Assembly: GCF_003957515.1 (NCBI RefSeq)
Contig: NZ_RQXW01000001.1
Span: 62,001-126,000 of the forward strand
DNA from: Amphritea opalescens
GTDB lineage: Bacteria > Pseudomonadota > Gammaproteobacteria > Pseudomonadales > Balneatricaceae
Reading direction: 5' to 3'
Length of the DNA stretch: 64,000 bases
A model generated the notes under the pieces. The model ran no database searches. It saw nothing but the letters and a program-made list of their open reading frames with translations, and had not been told where the DNA came from. Below are positions 8,930 through 18,077 of the stretch, in pieces. Position 1 is the stretch's first letter. Each line of letters starts with the position of its first letter. Both the position numbers and the translations under genes were made by a program.

Positions 8930-9033
8930 GCGTACTTAACCAGCTTTTCCTTTTGATAACCCCTATCTTTGATAACACCCTATCTGAGACGACTCACGGG
9001 CTCGATAACGGGTGAGTCATGACGCTATTACCG

Positions 9034-9867
9034 TTATTCTTGTTCAAAATAACGTCCCGGCGTTTTTCCTAATGCTTTTCTAAACATGGTGATAAAAGCG
9101 CTCTGGCTGTTGTAACCGAGATCTTGTGCAATATTGGCGACGGCATCTCCCTGTGCAATACGGGTGAGTGCGGCTAATAATCTCGCTTGCTGTCGCCACT
9201 GACCAAAGGTCATCCCCGTTTCTTGCCGAAAATGACGCGCTAACGAACGGGCGCTGGTGCCGAGTTGGGCTCCCCAATCATCCATTGAGCGACTATCCGC
9301 AGGGTTATTCCTTAACTGATGGGCTATCTCTATCAGTGGTTTGCTCTTTGGATGTGGCAGGTACAAGGGGGCTTCCGGCGTCGCCTTGAGTTGATCAAGA
9401 AACACCTGTACTAAGCGTCCCTCGGCGCCAACTTCATCATACAGGGTATCGAAATTCACCATAGCTAATATCAGTTCGCGCAACAGTGGAGTGACATGGA
9501 TTACCTGACAGTGATTCGGTAGATGTTGTGAGGCGGCCGGAGCGATATAGACGTTGCGCATCTGCACTGGATGGATGGTGCGGGTGTCATGCTCGATATA
9601 GGCGGGAATCCAGACCGCTCGTTGAGGCGGTACAACCCAGTAACCAATGTTTTTGGCCGAGACTTGAATCAAACCATCGGCGATAAATAAAAGCTGCCCC
9701 CAACCATGACTGTGAAAGGGGGTATAAAAGCCTGCCGTATGGTCTACTTGGCGAATAACTAATTGGCGGGGCACCTGTTCGAGCCGGTTACGGGGTTTCC
9801 TATCAGGGCTAAGCCAGTGATTCTGGATTTTAGGGTGTTTTGTCTGTTTTTCGTTATAAGTTGGCAT
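9034..9867 (-). CDS. AraC family transcriptional regulator (cupin + HTH)
   Basis: 277 aa. An N-terminal cupin-type ligand domain spans residues ~30-125 (FHSHGWGQLLFIADG, then VWIPAYIEHD), and a C-terminal pair of helix-turn-helix motifs spans residues ~185-275 (WGAQLGTSARSLARHFRQETG; VANIAQDLGYNSQSAFITMFRKALG). The gene is divergent from an MFS transporter, an arrangement like E. coli nimR/nimT, where the AraC protein controls the exporter across the shared intergenic region. That role is inferred here. No convincing Shine-Dalgarno precedes the ATG at 9867, so the start could differ. Confidence 0.85.
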   Translation of the reverse strand: MPTYNEKQTKHPKIQNHWLSPDRKPRNRLEQVPRQLVIRQVDHTAGFYTPFHSHGWGQLLFIADGLIQVSAKNIGYWVVPPQRAVWIPAYIEHDTRTIHPVQMRNVYIAPAASQHLPNHCQVIHVTPLLRELILAMVNFDTLYDEVGAEGRLVQVFLDQLKATPEAPLYLPHPKSKPLIEIAHQLRNNPADSRSMDDWGAQLGTSARSLARHFRQETGMTFGQWRQQARLLAALTRIAQGDAVANIAQDLGYNSQSAFITMFRKALGKTPGRYFEQE

Positions 9868-9977
9868 GGTTTATTGTATACGACAGATAAGATGTTTTTT
9901 AAAGTAGAACATTAAACTTAATTGAGTAATCGGGTCGGGTAGTAGCCTATGGTTGTGCCCGATTCGCTGGAGTCACT

Positions 9978-11159
9978 GTGTTGAATTTTATCCGTCGTCC
10001 GGAAATGTTTCTGTTTTTACTCGCCGCGGCAATGCCGTTATCAATGGGCGTGTGGATGGCATTACTGAATAACTTTGCTATCGAACAAGCCGCCTTTACC
10101 GGGGTTGAGATCGGTATTTTACAGTCATTACGGGAGATCCCAGGATTTCTCTCATTTGGTGCCGTGCTGTTATTGGTGCTGTTACGGGAACAAACTCTAG
10201 CGCTGGTGTCGATGTTATTACTCGGCTTGGGCACTGCGATGACCGGCTTTTTTCCAACGGAGATAGGGCTTTACTGTACGACGGTACTGATGTCATTGGG
10301 ATTCCACTATTACGAAACCATGAATCAGTCCTTATCACTACAGTTATTCAGTAAGGAGGAAGCGCCTTACCGTTTAGGGCAGATGGTGGCGATTGGCTCC
10401 TTTGCCAGTTTGTTGGCCTTTGGGTTGGTGTGGCTGGCATTGGATGTCGCAGGTCTATCGATGAAGACCGTCTATCTATTGGGTGGTGGTGCAACCGTGG
10501 CGATCACATTATTTTGCTGGTGCTTCTTTCCGCAGATGCCCAGTAAGGTCGAACAGCATAAGCAATTACTGCTGCGCAAACGTTACTGGTTGTACTACGC
10601 ATTGGTGTTTATGGGCGGTGCGCGGCGGCAAATATTCATGGTGTTTGCTAGCTTCTTGATGGTTGAAAAGTTTGGCTTTTCTGCTGGCGAAATATCTATC
10701 ATGTTTCTCGTCAATGGCGTTTTGAATATGATTTTTGCACCCAAAATTGGCAAACTGATCGGTTATTGGGGAGAGCGAAAAACCCTGACGGTCGAGTATC
10801 TCGGCTTGATTGTTGTTTTCACCGCCTATGCCTTGGTATCAGATCCTTGGATCGCCGTCGGCTTGTATATCGCGGATCACCTGCTGTTTTCGATGGCAAT
10901 CGCACAGAAAACGTACCTGCAAAAAATAGCAGACCCTAAGGATTTAGCATCCACCGCGGGTGTGTCCTTTACGATTAATCATATCGCGGCGGTTATTCTG
11001 CCAGCGGCCTATGGGGTGTTATGGATTATCTCCCCAGCGGCCGTTTTTTTGACCGGTGCGGCGATGGGAGCCGTTTCCTTGGTGTTGGCACGGATGGTGC
11101 CGATCAATCCCGCTCCAGGTGCTGAAATCACTTGGAAGAAGAGAGAACAGGTCGCTTAA
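9978..11159 (+). CDS. MFS transporter
   Basis: 393 aa with about 12 predicted membrane helices, the normal size for the major facilitator superfamily. It begins with GTG at 9978 behind CTGGAG (a TTG one codon later is also possible). Segments such as RRQIFMVFASFLMVEKFGFS and the repeated PL.MG..M..L pattern fit the YfcJ/NimT-like range, but the substrate cannot be read from sequence. The divergent AraC gene suggests inducible export of a small compound. A perfect hairpin terminator lies 75 bp after the stop. Confidence 0.8.
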   Translation: MLNFIRRPEMFLFLLAAAMPLSMGVWMALLNNFAIEQAAFTGVEIGILQSLREIPGFLSFGAVLLLVLLREQTLALVSMLLLGLGTAMTGFFPTEIGLYCTTVLMSLGFHYYETMNQSLSLQLFSKEEAPYRLGQMVAIGSFASLLAFGLVWLALDVAGLSMKTVYLLGGGATVAITLFCWCFFPQMPSKVEQHKQLLLRKRYWLYYALVFMGGARRQIFMVFASFLMVEKFGFSAGEISIMFLVNGVLNMIFAPKIGKLIGYWGERKTLTVEYLGLIVVFTAYALVSDPWIAVGLYIADHLLFSMAIAQKTYLQKIADPKDLASTAGVSFTINHIAAVILPAAYGVLWIISPAAVFLTGAAMGAVSLVLARMVPINPAPGAEITWKKREQVA

Positions 11160-11233
11160 TCAAGAAAAAATGCTGTGTTTATGGGGGGGGTTTAGGCATG
11201 GCTAAGCCGTTGATCGTAGCGTGATATAGATGT

Positions 11234-11270
11234 AAAAAAGGGATCGCATTAATAATGCGATCCCTTTTTT
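11234..11270. terminator. bidirectional rho-independent terminator
   Basis: Perfect 17-bp stem (AAAAAAGGGATCGCATT, its complement, and a 3-nt AAT loop), with A6 on one side and T6 on the other. It works in both directions: after the MFS gene (+) and after the convergent antiporter gene (-), which ends at 11344. Confidence 0.93.
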
Positions 11271-11343
11271 CTGCTTAAATCTAGTTGTTAAACGATGGAT
11301 AGGACATCTTTCAGACGCACTTACGTGTATATGCAGAGTGTGT

Positions 11344-12669
11344 CTATTCCGCTAGCTGTGGACGTGGTTTAGCGGCATATTTACCGAAGATAATGGTGCC
11401 TAGTGCGATCACACCTAACAGCCAGGTGTATTGGATGTTACCAATGATAACGAGGGGAGATAGCCCTGCTATTGATCCTGCTAATAACACCTGCGCGCCA
11501 TAGGGTAGTAAACCCTGCACCATGCAGGAGAATATATCCAGTAAGCAAGCACTCCGGCGGGGATCAACATGCTGACGTTCGGCAATATCTCTCGCTAAGC
11601 CACCACAGATAATAATAGACACCGTGTTATTGGCGGTACACACGTTGGTGAGTGCGACCGCGGCACTGATCGCAGCTTCGCCCGCCCTTGGGTTAGCTGC
11701 ACTATTCGCTTTAGAGGTCAGTCGTTCAATCTGACGGGCGAGAAACTCCAGCCCTCCTTGGGCTTTCATTAGCGCGCCTAAGCCACCGATCAGCATCGAT
11801 AGAATCATGATCTCCTGCATGCCGGTATAACCCGCATAGATATCCTTAGAGTACTGGGCGATGGAATAACTCTCCAGACCAGACAAGCCGATGGCGCCTG
11901 CCAGAAGAATACCGCTAAATAGCACGAGAAATACATTAAAACCGGTCAGCGCCATGGTGAGTACCACCAGATAGGGTAAGACTTTCAGCAGTTGGTAATC
12001 GGTGTCTTGGGTAATCTCGGCATCGGTGCCCTGTAGGTATAGCCAAACGAGGGTGATCAGGGCTGCGGGCAGGGCGATTTTAAAGTTCATACGAAACTTA
12101 TCGCGCATGTTACACCCCTGAGAACGGGTGGCGGCAATGGTGGTATCGGAGATGATCGATAGGTTGTCACCAAACATGGCACCGCCGACGACGGCACCGA
12201 TACATAGAGGCAGTGATAGGTCGCTGACCTCTGTTAGGCCGACGGCAATCGGAGCCATCGCAGCAATAGTACCCATTGAGGTGCCCATCGCGGTGGCGAT
12301 AAAGGCGGTAATAACAAACAGGCCGGGCAGCACAAACTGTGCTGGGATAAAGCTCAGGCCGAAGTTAACGGTTGCATCAACCCCGCCAACGGCTTTGGCG
12401 ACACTGGCAAAGGCGCCAGCGAGCAGGTAGATCAAACACATGGTTATGATATTACTGTCACCCACACCCTTGATAAAGGTGTCTAGGCGCGCATGTAGGG
12501 CGCCACTGCCTAAGAGTAGCGCAAGCACCACGGCGGGTAGAATCGCGACAGGGGCGGATATTTGATAGAAGGCGTAATCAACATTCACGGACTGATAGTA
12601 AACGCCGCTGCCAATAAACAGGGCGAGAAAGAGTAGCAGAGGTAATAGCGCGAGCGGGTTGGCTCTCAT
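11344..12669 (-). CDS. NhaC-type Na+/H+ antiporter family protein
   Basis: 441 aa, with about 10-12 membrane helices. The family signature region is clear: MGTSMGTIAAMAPIAVGL followed by GAMFGDNLSIISDTTIAATRSQGC, and a second ALTNVCTANNTVSIII segment near residue 340. These match the PF03553 Na+/H+ antiporter family, whose members exchange Na+ or organic ions for protons in the inner membrane. The ATG at 12669 has GGAG 6 nt upstream; the frame extends to a TTG at 12681, but that GGAG would then lie inside the coding region. Single-gene unit. Amino-acid or dicarboxylate exchange is possible in this family. Confidence 0.85.
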   Translation of the reverse strand: MRANPLALLPLLLFLALFIGSGVYYQSVNVDYAFYQISAPVAILPAVVLALLLGSGALHARLDTFIKGVGDSNIITMCLIYLLAGAFASVAKAVGGVDATVNFGLSFIPAQFVLPGLFVITAFIATAMGTSMGTIAAMAPIAVGLTEVSDLSLPLCIGAVVGGAMFGDNLSIISDTTIAATRSQGCNMRDKFRMNFKIALPAALITLVWLYLQGTDAEITQDTDYQLLKVLPYLVVLTMALTGFNVFLVLFSGILLAGAIGLSGLESYSIAQYSKDIYAGYTGMQEIMILSMLIGGLGALMKAQGGLEFLARQIERLTSKANSAANPRAGEAAISAAVALTNVCTANNTVSIIICGGLARDIAERQHVDPRRSACLLDIFSCMVQGLLPYGAQVLLAGSIAGLSPLVIIGNIQYTWLLGVIALGTIIFGKYAAKPRPQLAE

Positions 12670-13045
12670 GTCGGGCTCCAAGATAGAGAAACGCGTTGCG
12701 GCACAGTCGCCTGAGTTGTTCTTTGGCAGAGTACTTCAGGTTTCTGATTATCTTCTGTTAGTAAGCAGAAGCAGCAATAAAAAAACCTAGTATTCTTGTG
12801 AAATCTAGGCTGATAAATGGACAGAAGGGAGACCTCATAGGTAACCCTGCTATTTTAAGGCGGGATTATACCTGTTAGCCGTAGCGGATCTAATATTGAT
12901 TTACTATATGAAAGTTGTTTTGGTTATAAGTAGTTTTTTTTGATAGCTATTGGGAATAACGGTGGATGGTAATAGTCAATGCTTCCAACGCATTGCTTTA
13001 CTAAGCAGTGTGCTGATCGATTTCTATTGAGCCGTTTTACATGGT
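12670..13045. other. 376-bp intergenic region with weak minus-strand terminator
   Basis: Between two minus-strand genes. At 12779-12809, minus strand, a CCTAG/CTAGG stem is followed by seven T residues; it could end the diguanylate cyclase transcript, but the stem is only 5-7 bp. The antiporter promoter should lie between about 12700 and 12780. At 12978-12996 there is a CAATGC..GCATTG hairpin without a T tract. Confidence 0.4.
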
Positions 13046-15049
13046 TTAAACCGAGGCTGTCGAGAGTTCATCGGCATATTTGAAATGCACATCCTTACTC
13101 CGCTTTGCCTCATACATGGCCAGATCTGCTTCATGCAGCAGTGCTTCGAGAGGTTGGCCTTTAAAGTGAATCGCAATGCCGATACTGAGGCTAATATTGA
13201 TTACCTGACCATTATAGTTAATGGGCTGCTGCATCGAGGCAATGACCCGCTGAGCGATAATGGATAGCTGTCGCCGAGTGCCATGGGAGGGCAGTATCGC
13301 GGCAAACTCATCCCCACCCAAGCGGGCGATGCTATCGGTATCACGGAGTACTTCCCGCATCCGCGTTGCGGCTTCTTTTAAAACAAAATCACCGGCTTGA
13401 TGGCCGTATTGATCATTAATGGGCTTGAAGTGGTCGAGATCCATATAGATGACCGCGAGCGGTTCTTTTTTACGTCTCGATTGGGCTAACTGTAGTTCTA
13501 ACAGTTCGATAAAGAGGTTGCGGTTATACAGGCCTGTTAATTGATCGAAATGTGCTAGCTGCTCTATTTTTTGTTGCGCGGTGAGGTGTTTTCGCTGAAT
13601 TCTGAAATAGAGCAGGGTGCCAACACCGGTAATGATGGATGTGAGGATAAAAAACATGATCAGCGGCGGGAGCATATTGCGATATGCGGCGGAAAAGTCT
13701 GCATCGCTGGCCAGAGAGATCAGTTTCCACTCGTGCCGATGGGGTTCGCTAGGTGAACGGGTCTGAACGGTATCTAGGATATCGTTATGACTGATTGAGA
13801 TAGTCTCAAATATAAAATAACCAGCCGGTGAGGTGATATATCCCTGTTGATCTGTTTTGATGGTTGGCCAGATGCCGGGGTAGTATTTATCAATGGTACG
13901 GTCTTTATAACGAGGAAACATAAAGGCCCAAGCGGCATCTCGCTCACGACCAAAGAGCCAGTATCCCTCGTCATTGAGTAACATGAGCTCACCGGTAATA
14001 TTCTTAGCTTCATGCTTTAACTGAGAGAATAGGGCGCTGCTATTGAGGTTGATAATGACAATGCCGCGTTTTTCGCCTTGTTGATCAAACACCGGAGTGG
14101 CGAGACGGACAATGGGCTTGAAGGGCAGTTCAATACGGCCATTCTCGATATTAAGGTCCATGCGTGAGATGTAAACCTGCCCCGGGGATAGTTTAAATGC
14201 ATCGGTAAAGTAGTAGCGTTGATGCTTGTCTTGCATGCGATTTGGCTGAGTGACCACCGGCCCTAGCCTGCCCTGATCCACTCTGATTCTTTCAATCCCT
14301 TTCTCATCGATAAAACGAATCTGTTCATAAGAAGGTTTGATGGTCGCCAAGCTCAGGTAGTCATGGGCTAGGCGGGTGGCTGCATCAGGGTCATCGCCAA
14401 TGAGTAGATGTTGAAGATTATCCTGTAGTGCAAGCATACGTGTATCTAATGCGGCTTTGTCGATATGATCGTTGAGGCCGTTTCTTATCAAGGTTAACTG
14501 TTGCTGTTCTTGAGTGATCGATTGCTTAATATTAGTGAGATGTTGCTGCTGATAAATGTTCAGTAATAACAGTAGAAAAAGGCTAAGCGAAAAGAGATAG
14601 GCGAGTAACAACACGCCGCGCAAGGCCAACACTTTTTCGATGAGGGAGCGGTGATTAACTTCGGTTATCTCGCTGGTTTGCAGGAGTAGATAGTGGATTA
14701 GCACGGTGGTTAGCAGAGCAAAGAGCAGGCCGCAGGTGATGCCTGTTGGGAATCCGGCTGAGGATAACTTTAGCAGTGGCAGCGATAGCGACAATACCGT
14801 CTCAACGGCAAAGGCAATTAAGCCTGAACGGAGCAACAGTGACTCTGCATTGAGGCCCACACTCGGTTTAAGCTGCTGGAAATGGATGAGAACGCGCACT
14901 GCTAAAATGGTGGCTAGTGCCATAATCGTGGCGTTAAGGAAGGTCTCCAGCCAGAAAAAACTGATGGCGATGTCGAGCGCTTGCATGCCGTAGATGGTCA
15001 GCATATCGGCAGTGATTAAGATAATAAAAAGAAGAAGGCGCGCTAGCAT
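13046..15049 (-). CDS. membrane-bound diguanylate cyclase with periplasmic sensor region
   Basis: 667 aa. Several membrane helices fill the first ~165 residues (about 1-20, 30-50, 65-85, 100-120 and 143-167). A large extracytoplasmic Cache-like region covers ~170-465, then comes a last helix (~467-490) and a cytosolic GGDEF domain (~500-660). The active site GGDEF is intact at residues 578-582 and is preceded by the RDTD allosteric inhibition site, so the protein should make c-di-GMP under product control. The LTGLYNRN and DLDHFKPIND motifs are also present. The gene appears monocistronic. The ligand is unknown. Confidence 0.9.
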   Translation of the reverse strand: MLARLLLFIILITADMLTIYGMQALDIAISFFWLETFLNATIMALATILAVRVLIHFQQLKPSVGLNAESLLLRSGLIAFAVETVLSLSLPLLKLSSAGFPTGITCGLLFALLTTVLIHYLLLQTSEITEVNHRSLIEKVLALRGVLLLAYLFSLSLFLLLLLNIYQQQHLTNIKQSITQEQQQLTLIRNGLNDHIDKAALDTRMLALQDNLQHLLIGDDPDAATRLAHDYLSLATIKPSYEQIRFIDEKGIERIRVDQGRLGPVVTQPNRMQDKHQRYYFTDAFKLSPGQVYISRMDLNIENGRIELPFKPIVRLATPVFDQQGEKRGIVIINLNSSALFSQLKHEAKNITGELMLLNDEGYWLFGRERDAAWAFMFPRYKDRTIDKYYPGIWPTIKTDQQGYITSPAGYFIFETISISHNDILDTVQTRSPSEPHRHEWKLISLASDADFSAAYRNMLPPLIMFFILTSIITGVGTLLYFRIQRKHLTAQQKIEQLAHFDQLTGLYNRNLFIELLELQLAQSRRKKEPLAVIYMDLDHFKPINDQYGHQAGDFVLKEAATRMREVLRDTDSIARLGGDEFAAILPSHGTRRQLSIIAQRVIASMQQPINYNGQVINISLSIGIAIHFKGQPLEALLHEADLAMYEAKRSKDVHFKYADELSTASV

Positions 15050-15220
15050 TAGAATAAATAGCCTTATTCGGCACGACCTGAATAAGTACCCTAGCGAATG
15101 TTAGCCTAAAAATATTCAGATCAATGCGTTATGGTGAGATGTTCGTATAACACAAATATAACCTTATATTAGCAGAGCTTACCCATGTCTGACAGTGATT
15201 GGGCTGAGAGGTAAGCATTA

Positions 15221-15243
15221 AAAAAGCCTCGCAAGGGAGGCTT
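15221..15243 (-). terminator. terminator after phoX
   Basis: On the minus strand, AAAGCCTC pairs with GAGGCTTT around a CCTTGC loop, followed by a T run. It lies about 95 bp past the phoX stop and ends its transcript. Confidence 0.8.
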
Positions 15244-15335
15244 TGTGTGGGGTTGCGCGAGATTTAAACAACTGTTTAGACTCGTTGGTTCTTTTTAGTC
15301 GTTCTAAACAAGGTTAAACCAAGGTTCACGTGAGA

Positions 15336-17228
15336 CTATGCACCGATGATGCCACCATCTTCACGCTGAACAACCATAATGGTTGAGCGGGGTTTGCTGT
15401 TGCCACCCGCGGGGAAGTGAGATGCCACTTTTTCGCCGGGATGTTGTACGCCGATGAAAATTGAGCGTTGATCTGGGCTAAAGGTCAGCCCGGTTAGTTC
15501 ACAAGAGATCGGGCCTGTTGCGAAGCGGCGGATCTCACCGGTATCGGGATCGGCAACCAATACCTGGTTATTACCCATACCGGCAAAATCACCTTTATTG
15601 GAATATGAACCATCGGTCATAATCCACAGACGGCCATCGTTATCAAAACCTAAGCCGTCAGGGCTGTTAAACATATTCTCATCGTTAATATTGGCAGAGC
15701 CCGCGTAGAAATCCTTATGTACCGTTGGGTTACCAGCTACCACAAACAGATCCCACTTGAAGCTCATAGCACTGTTGTCACCGTGGGCTTCGTTCCAGCG
15801 AACAATCTGCCCATAATGGTTTTCGGCCCGAGGGTTAGGCCCACCCACCGGTTGTCCCTCTTTTTTACCACGGTGTTTGTTATTGGTCAGGGTGCAGCAA
15901 ACGGTTTTTGTTTTAGGGTGTACGGCGACCCATTCAGGACGGTCCATTGTCGTTGCCCCCACAATGGTTGCCGCTTCACGGGCAAAGATCATGACTTCAG
16001 CCTGACTGTTGAAACCATTTTCAGGGGTCAGGCCGTTTTTACCCTGAGTGAGTTCAAGCCATTCACCGGTCCCTTTGGCTTCGCCATCGACGGCGTTGAA
16101 GCGGGATACGTAAAGTGTTCCCTCTTCTAACAGGATGCGGTTGGCGGCTTTATCAGAAGGGTTATATTTGTGCTTAGAGATAAACTTATAAAGGTGTTCA
16201 CCCCGCTCATCATCACCTAAATAGACGACAACATGGCCGCTAGTCGCAATGGTCACCGCGGCATTTTCATGCTTGAAACGACCCAGCGCGGTACGTTTTA
16301 GTGGTGTTGAAGAGGGGCCCATAGGATCAATTTCGACAACCCAACCGTGACGGTTGGGTTCGTTTGGCTCTTGGTTTACATCAAAGCGAGCATCCGATTT
16401 ATACCACTGATATTTGCTATCGTCACCGATACCATAGCGTGTCAGGTGCTTGTCTTGTCCACCACCGGGCTTAGCAAAGTAGCCATTAAAGTTTTCTTCG
16501 CAGGTGAGGTATGTGCCCCAAGGGGTTTCGCCATTGGCACAGTTATTAAACGTACCGAGCACCTTGGTGCCGCTATGATCAGCACTGGTTTTGAGAAGAT
16601 CATCGCCGGCAGCGGGGCCGGTTAACCGCATTTCAGTATTGGCGGTAATACGGCGGTTATATTTCGAGTCGTTAATATACTCCCAACCACCGGCGGTGCG
16701 TTTGATTTCAAAGACGGATACCCCGTGAGCGGCTTGCGACTTTTTCACATCATCAGCGGTCATTGCCTTACCTTGATGATCAAACAGTAGCTTGTAGTTG
16801 GTGTATTCGTTGTTCACCGCTAGCAGTGCACGGTCTTCTGATAATGGGAAGAAGCTCATGCCATCGGTATTATCACCAAACTGACCGGCCTGAGCTGAAG
16901 CCGGTTGGCGACCGTTTTCGTCAAAGGCTGGCGTGCCTTTAATAATAGGGTCTCCCCAAGAGATGAGGGGTTTCGCAATATAGCCTTTAGGTACCACAAA
17001 GGTATCCGCCGTACTGGTCGGTATTTTGCTAAACCCTAATAGTTTGCTGTCAGGCTGAGTGGCCGCCACCGCTTTTGCAAGCGGATTGGTCGCCAAAAAT
17101 AAACCCATGGCGGAGGCGCCACCTTGCATGAATCGGCGTCGGCTGATGCTCGCATCAACTATTTTACTGAAATCGGAGTCTTGTTCGCTATGCAACGCTG
17201 AATCGGCCTGCAGAAGATCTTTGTTCAT
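15336..17228 (-). CDS. phoX: PhoX family alkaline phosphatase, Tat-exported
   Basis: PhoX/DUF839 phosphatase (630 aa). The family releases phosphate from organic phosphomonoesters outside the cytoplasm using Ca2+ and Fe3+. A twin-arginine signal is present (SRRRFMQGG, then a hydrophobic stretch ending near ATNPLAKAVAA), so it is exported folded by Tat. The metal-site motif TCEENFNGYF lies near residue 240, and FKHENAAV and NSPDGLGFDNDGRLWIMTDG are further family landmarks. I start at the ATG at 17228, which has AGGAA 8 nt upstream; the frame runs on to 17273, but that would place coding sequence close to the promoter. A Pho box array 69 bp upstream points to PhoB control. Confidence 0.93.
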   Translation of the reverse strand: MNKDLLQADSALHSEQDSDFSKIVDASISRRRFMQGGASAMGLFLATNPLAKAVAATQPDSKLLGFSKIPTSTADTFVVPKGYIAKPLISWGDPIIKGTPAFDENGRQPASAQAGQFGDNTDGMSFFPLSEDRALLAVNNEYTNYKLLFDHQGKAMTADDVKKSQAAHGVSVFEIKRTAGGWEYINDSKYNRRITANTEMRLTGPAAGDDLLKTSADHSGTKVLGTFNNCANGETPWGTYLTCEENFNGYFAKPGGGQDKHLTRYGIGDDSKYQWYKSDARFDVNQEPNEPNRHGWVVEIDPMGPSSTPLKRTALGRFKHENAAVTIATSGHVVVYLGDDERGEHLYKFISKHKYNPSDKAANRILLEEGTLYVSRFNAVDGEAKGTGEWLELTQGKNGLTPENGFNSQAEVMIFAREAATIVGATTMDRPEWVAVHPKTKTVCCTLTNNKHRGKKEGQPVGGPNPRAENHYGQIVRWNEAHGDNSAMSFKWDLFVVAGNPTVHKDFYAGSANINDENMFNSPDGLGFDNDGRLWIMTDGSYSNKGDFAGMGNNQVLVADPDTGEIRRFATGPISCELTGLTFSPDQRSIFIGVQHPGEKVASHFPAGGNSKPRSTIMVVQREDGGIIGA

Positions 17229-17296
17229 GCTCAATGTTCCTAAAAACTGTCGATATAAAGTGAGTGAAGCCATTTATGGCCACAAGAGTAGACGCG

Positions 17297-17340
17297 ATAT
17301 ATGACGCTTAGATGACTGATAGATAACAGGTAGATGACAT
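17297..17340 (-). promoter_or_regulatory. Pho box array (four 11-bp half-sites) for phoX
   Basis: Read on the minus strand, four consecutive 11-mers are ATGTCATCTAC, CTGTTATCTAT, CAGTCATCTAA and GCGTCATATAT. Each matches the PhoB half-site pattern CTGTCATAAAT, and the exact 11-bp phasing is that of PhoB dimers. Four half-sites equal two Pho boxes. The array ends 69 bp before the phoX ATG, as expected for a promoter in which PhoB replaces -35 recognition. Confidence 0.85.
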
Positions 17341-17458
17341 TAAATCGCGCAGATGTGATGGATTGCCCGGTGAAGATGGTTATCGGCGGCACTTTTGTGG
17401 TTAGCTATAGTCCTAATGTACTAGGTTTATTGAATGCACGTATGCAAAGGAACTAACA

Positions 17459-18028
17459 ATGCTGGTTTTAATCTTGGGTTTGATTCTTTTTCTCGGTATC
17501 CACTCCGTCTCCATTGTCGCTGAACCATTGCGAAACAGAGCGGTTGCCGTGAGCGAGTTGGGCTGGAAACTCTTTTATGCGGCAGTTTCTTTGCTGGGAC
17601 TTTGGTTGATTATCAGTGGCTATGCTGCCGCTCGGCTCGACCCTTATCTAATCTATGTCAGCCCTCGCTGGACGCGACATCTGGCGGCGCTGTTATTACT
17701 ACCGGTGTTTGTGTTTGCTTTGGCGCCCTATTTTCCCGGGCGGATTAAGCGAACATTGGGGCACCCTCAGTTAGTGGCGGTTAAGCTCTGGGCGTTATCC
17801 CACCTGTTGGTCAACGGCACCTTAGCTGACTTAGTACTCTTTGGTAGTTTTCTTGCTTGGGCGGTGATTGATCGTATCTCGATGAAAAGACGTCAGCCGC
17901 GGCCGGTGCCTGGCGTGCCAGAATCTTGGGTTAACGATGTGATTCTGATCATCCTAGGACTCGCCCTATATGTTGTGACGGTGTTGTGGGCGCATCAGTG
18001 GTTGATTGGTGTCGCGCCTTTTGCTTGA
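17459..18028 (+). CDS. NnrU family membrane protein
   Basis: 189 aa with about five membrane helices. The pattern LFLGIHSVSIVAEPLRNRAV near the start, GxKLFYAAVSLLGLWLIISGYAAAR and HPQLVAVKLWALSHLLVNGTLADLVLFG are hallmarks of NnrU (PF07298). NnrU genes are associated with nitrite/NO reduction in denitrifiers, but the biochemical role is not established and many non-denitrifiers carry one. AAGGA lies 8 nt before the ATG. No nir/nor genes are in the window. It ends in a terminator that overlaps the convergent GntR gene. Confidence 0.88.
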   Translation: MLVLILGLILFLGIHSVSIVAEPLRNRAVAVSELGWKLFYAAVSLLGLWLIISGYAAARLDPYLIYVSPRWTRHLAALLLLPVFVFALAPYFPGRIKRTLGHPQLVAVKLWALSHLLVNGTLADLVLFGSFLAWAVIDRISMKRRQPRPVPGVPESWVNDVILIILGLALYVVTVLWAHQWLIGVAPFA

Positions 18029-18077
18029 AAAGCAGGTTAATGGTGTCGCAATAAGGCGAGTGACAACCTAATAAAAT

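Noticed and set aside
8987-9014. GACTCAC..GTGAGTC inverted repeat after the AraC gene
   Set aside because: Only seven paired bases and no T tract on either strand; may assist termination but is not convincing.
12978-12996. CAATGC..GCATTG hairpin after the diguanylate cyclase gene
   Set aside because: Six-bp stem without a T tract; not strong enough to call a terminator.
15717-16130. 137-codon open frame on the plus strand inside phoX
   Set aside because: It is antisense to a clearly conserved phosphatase, has no ribosome site and encodes a low-quality sequence; a shadow frame.
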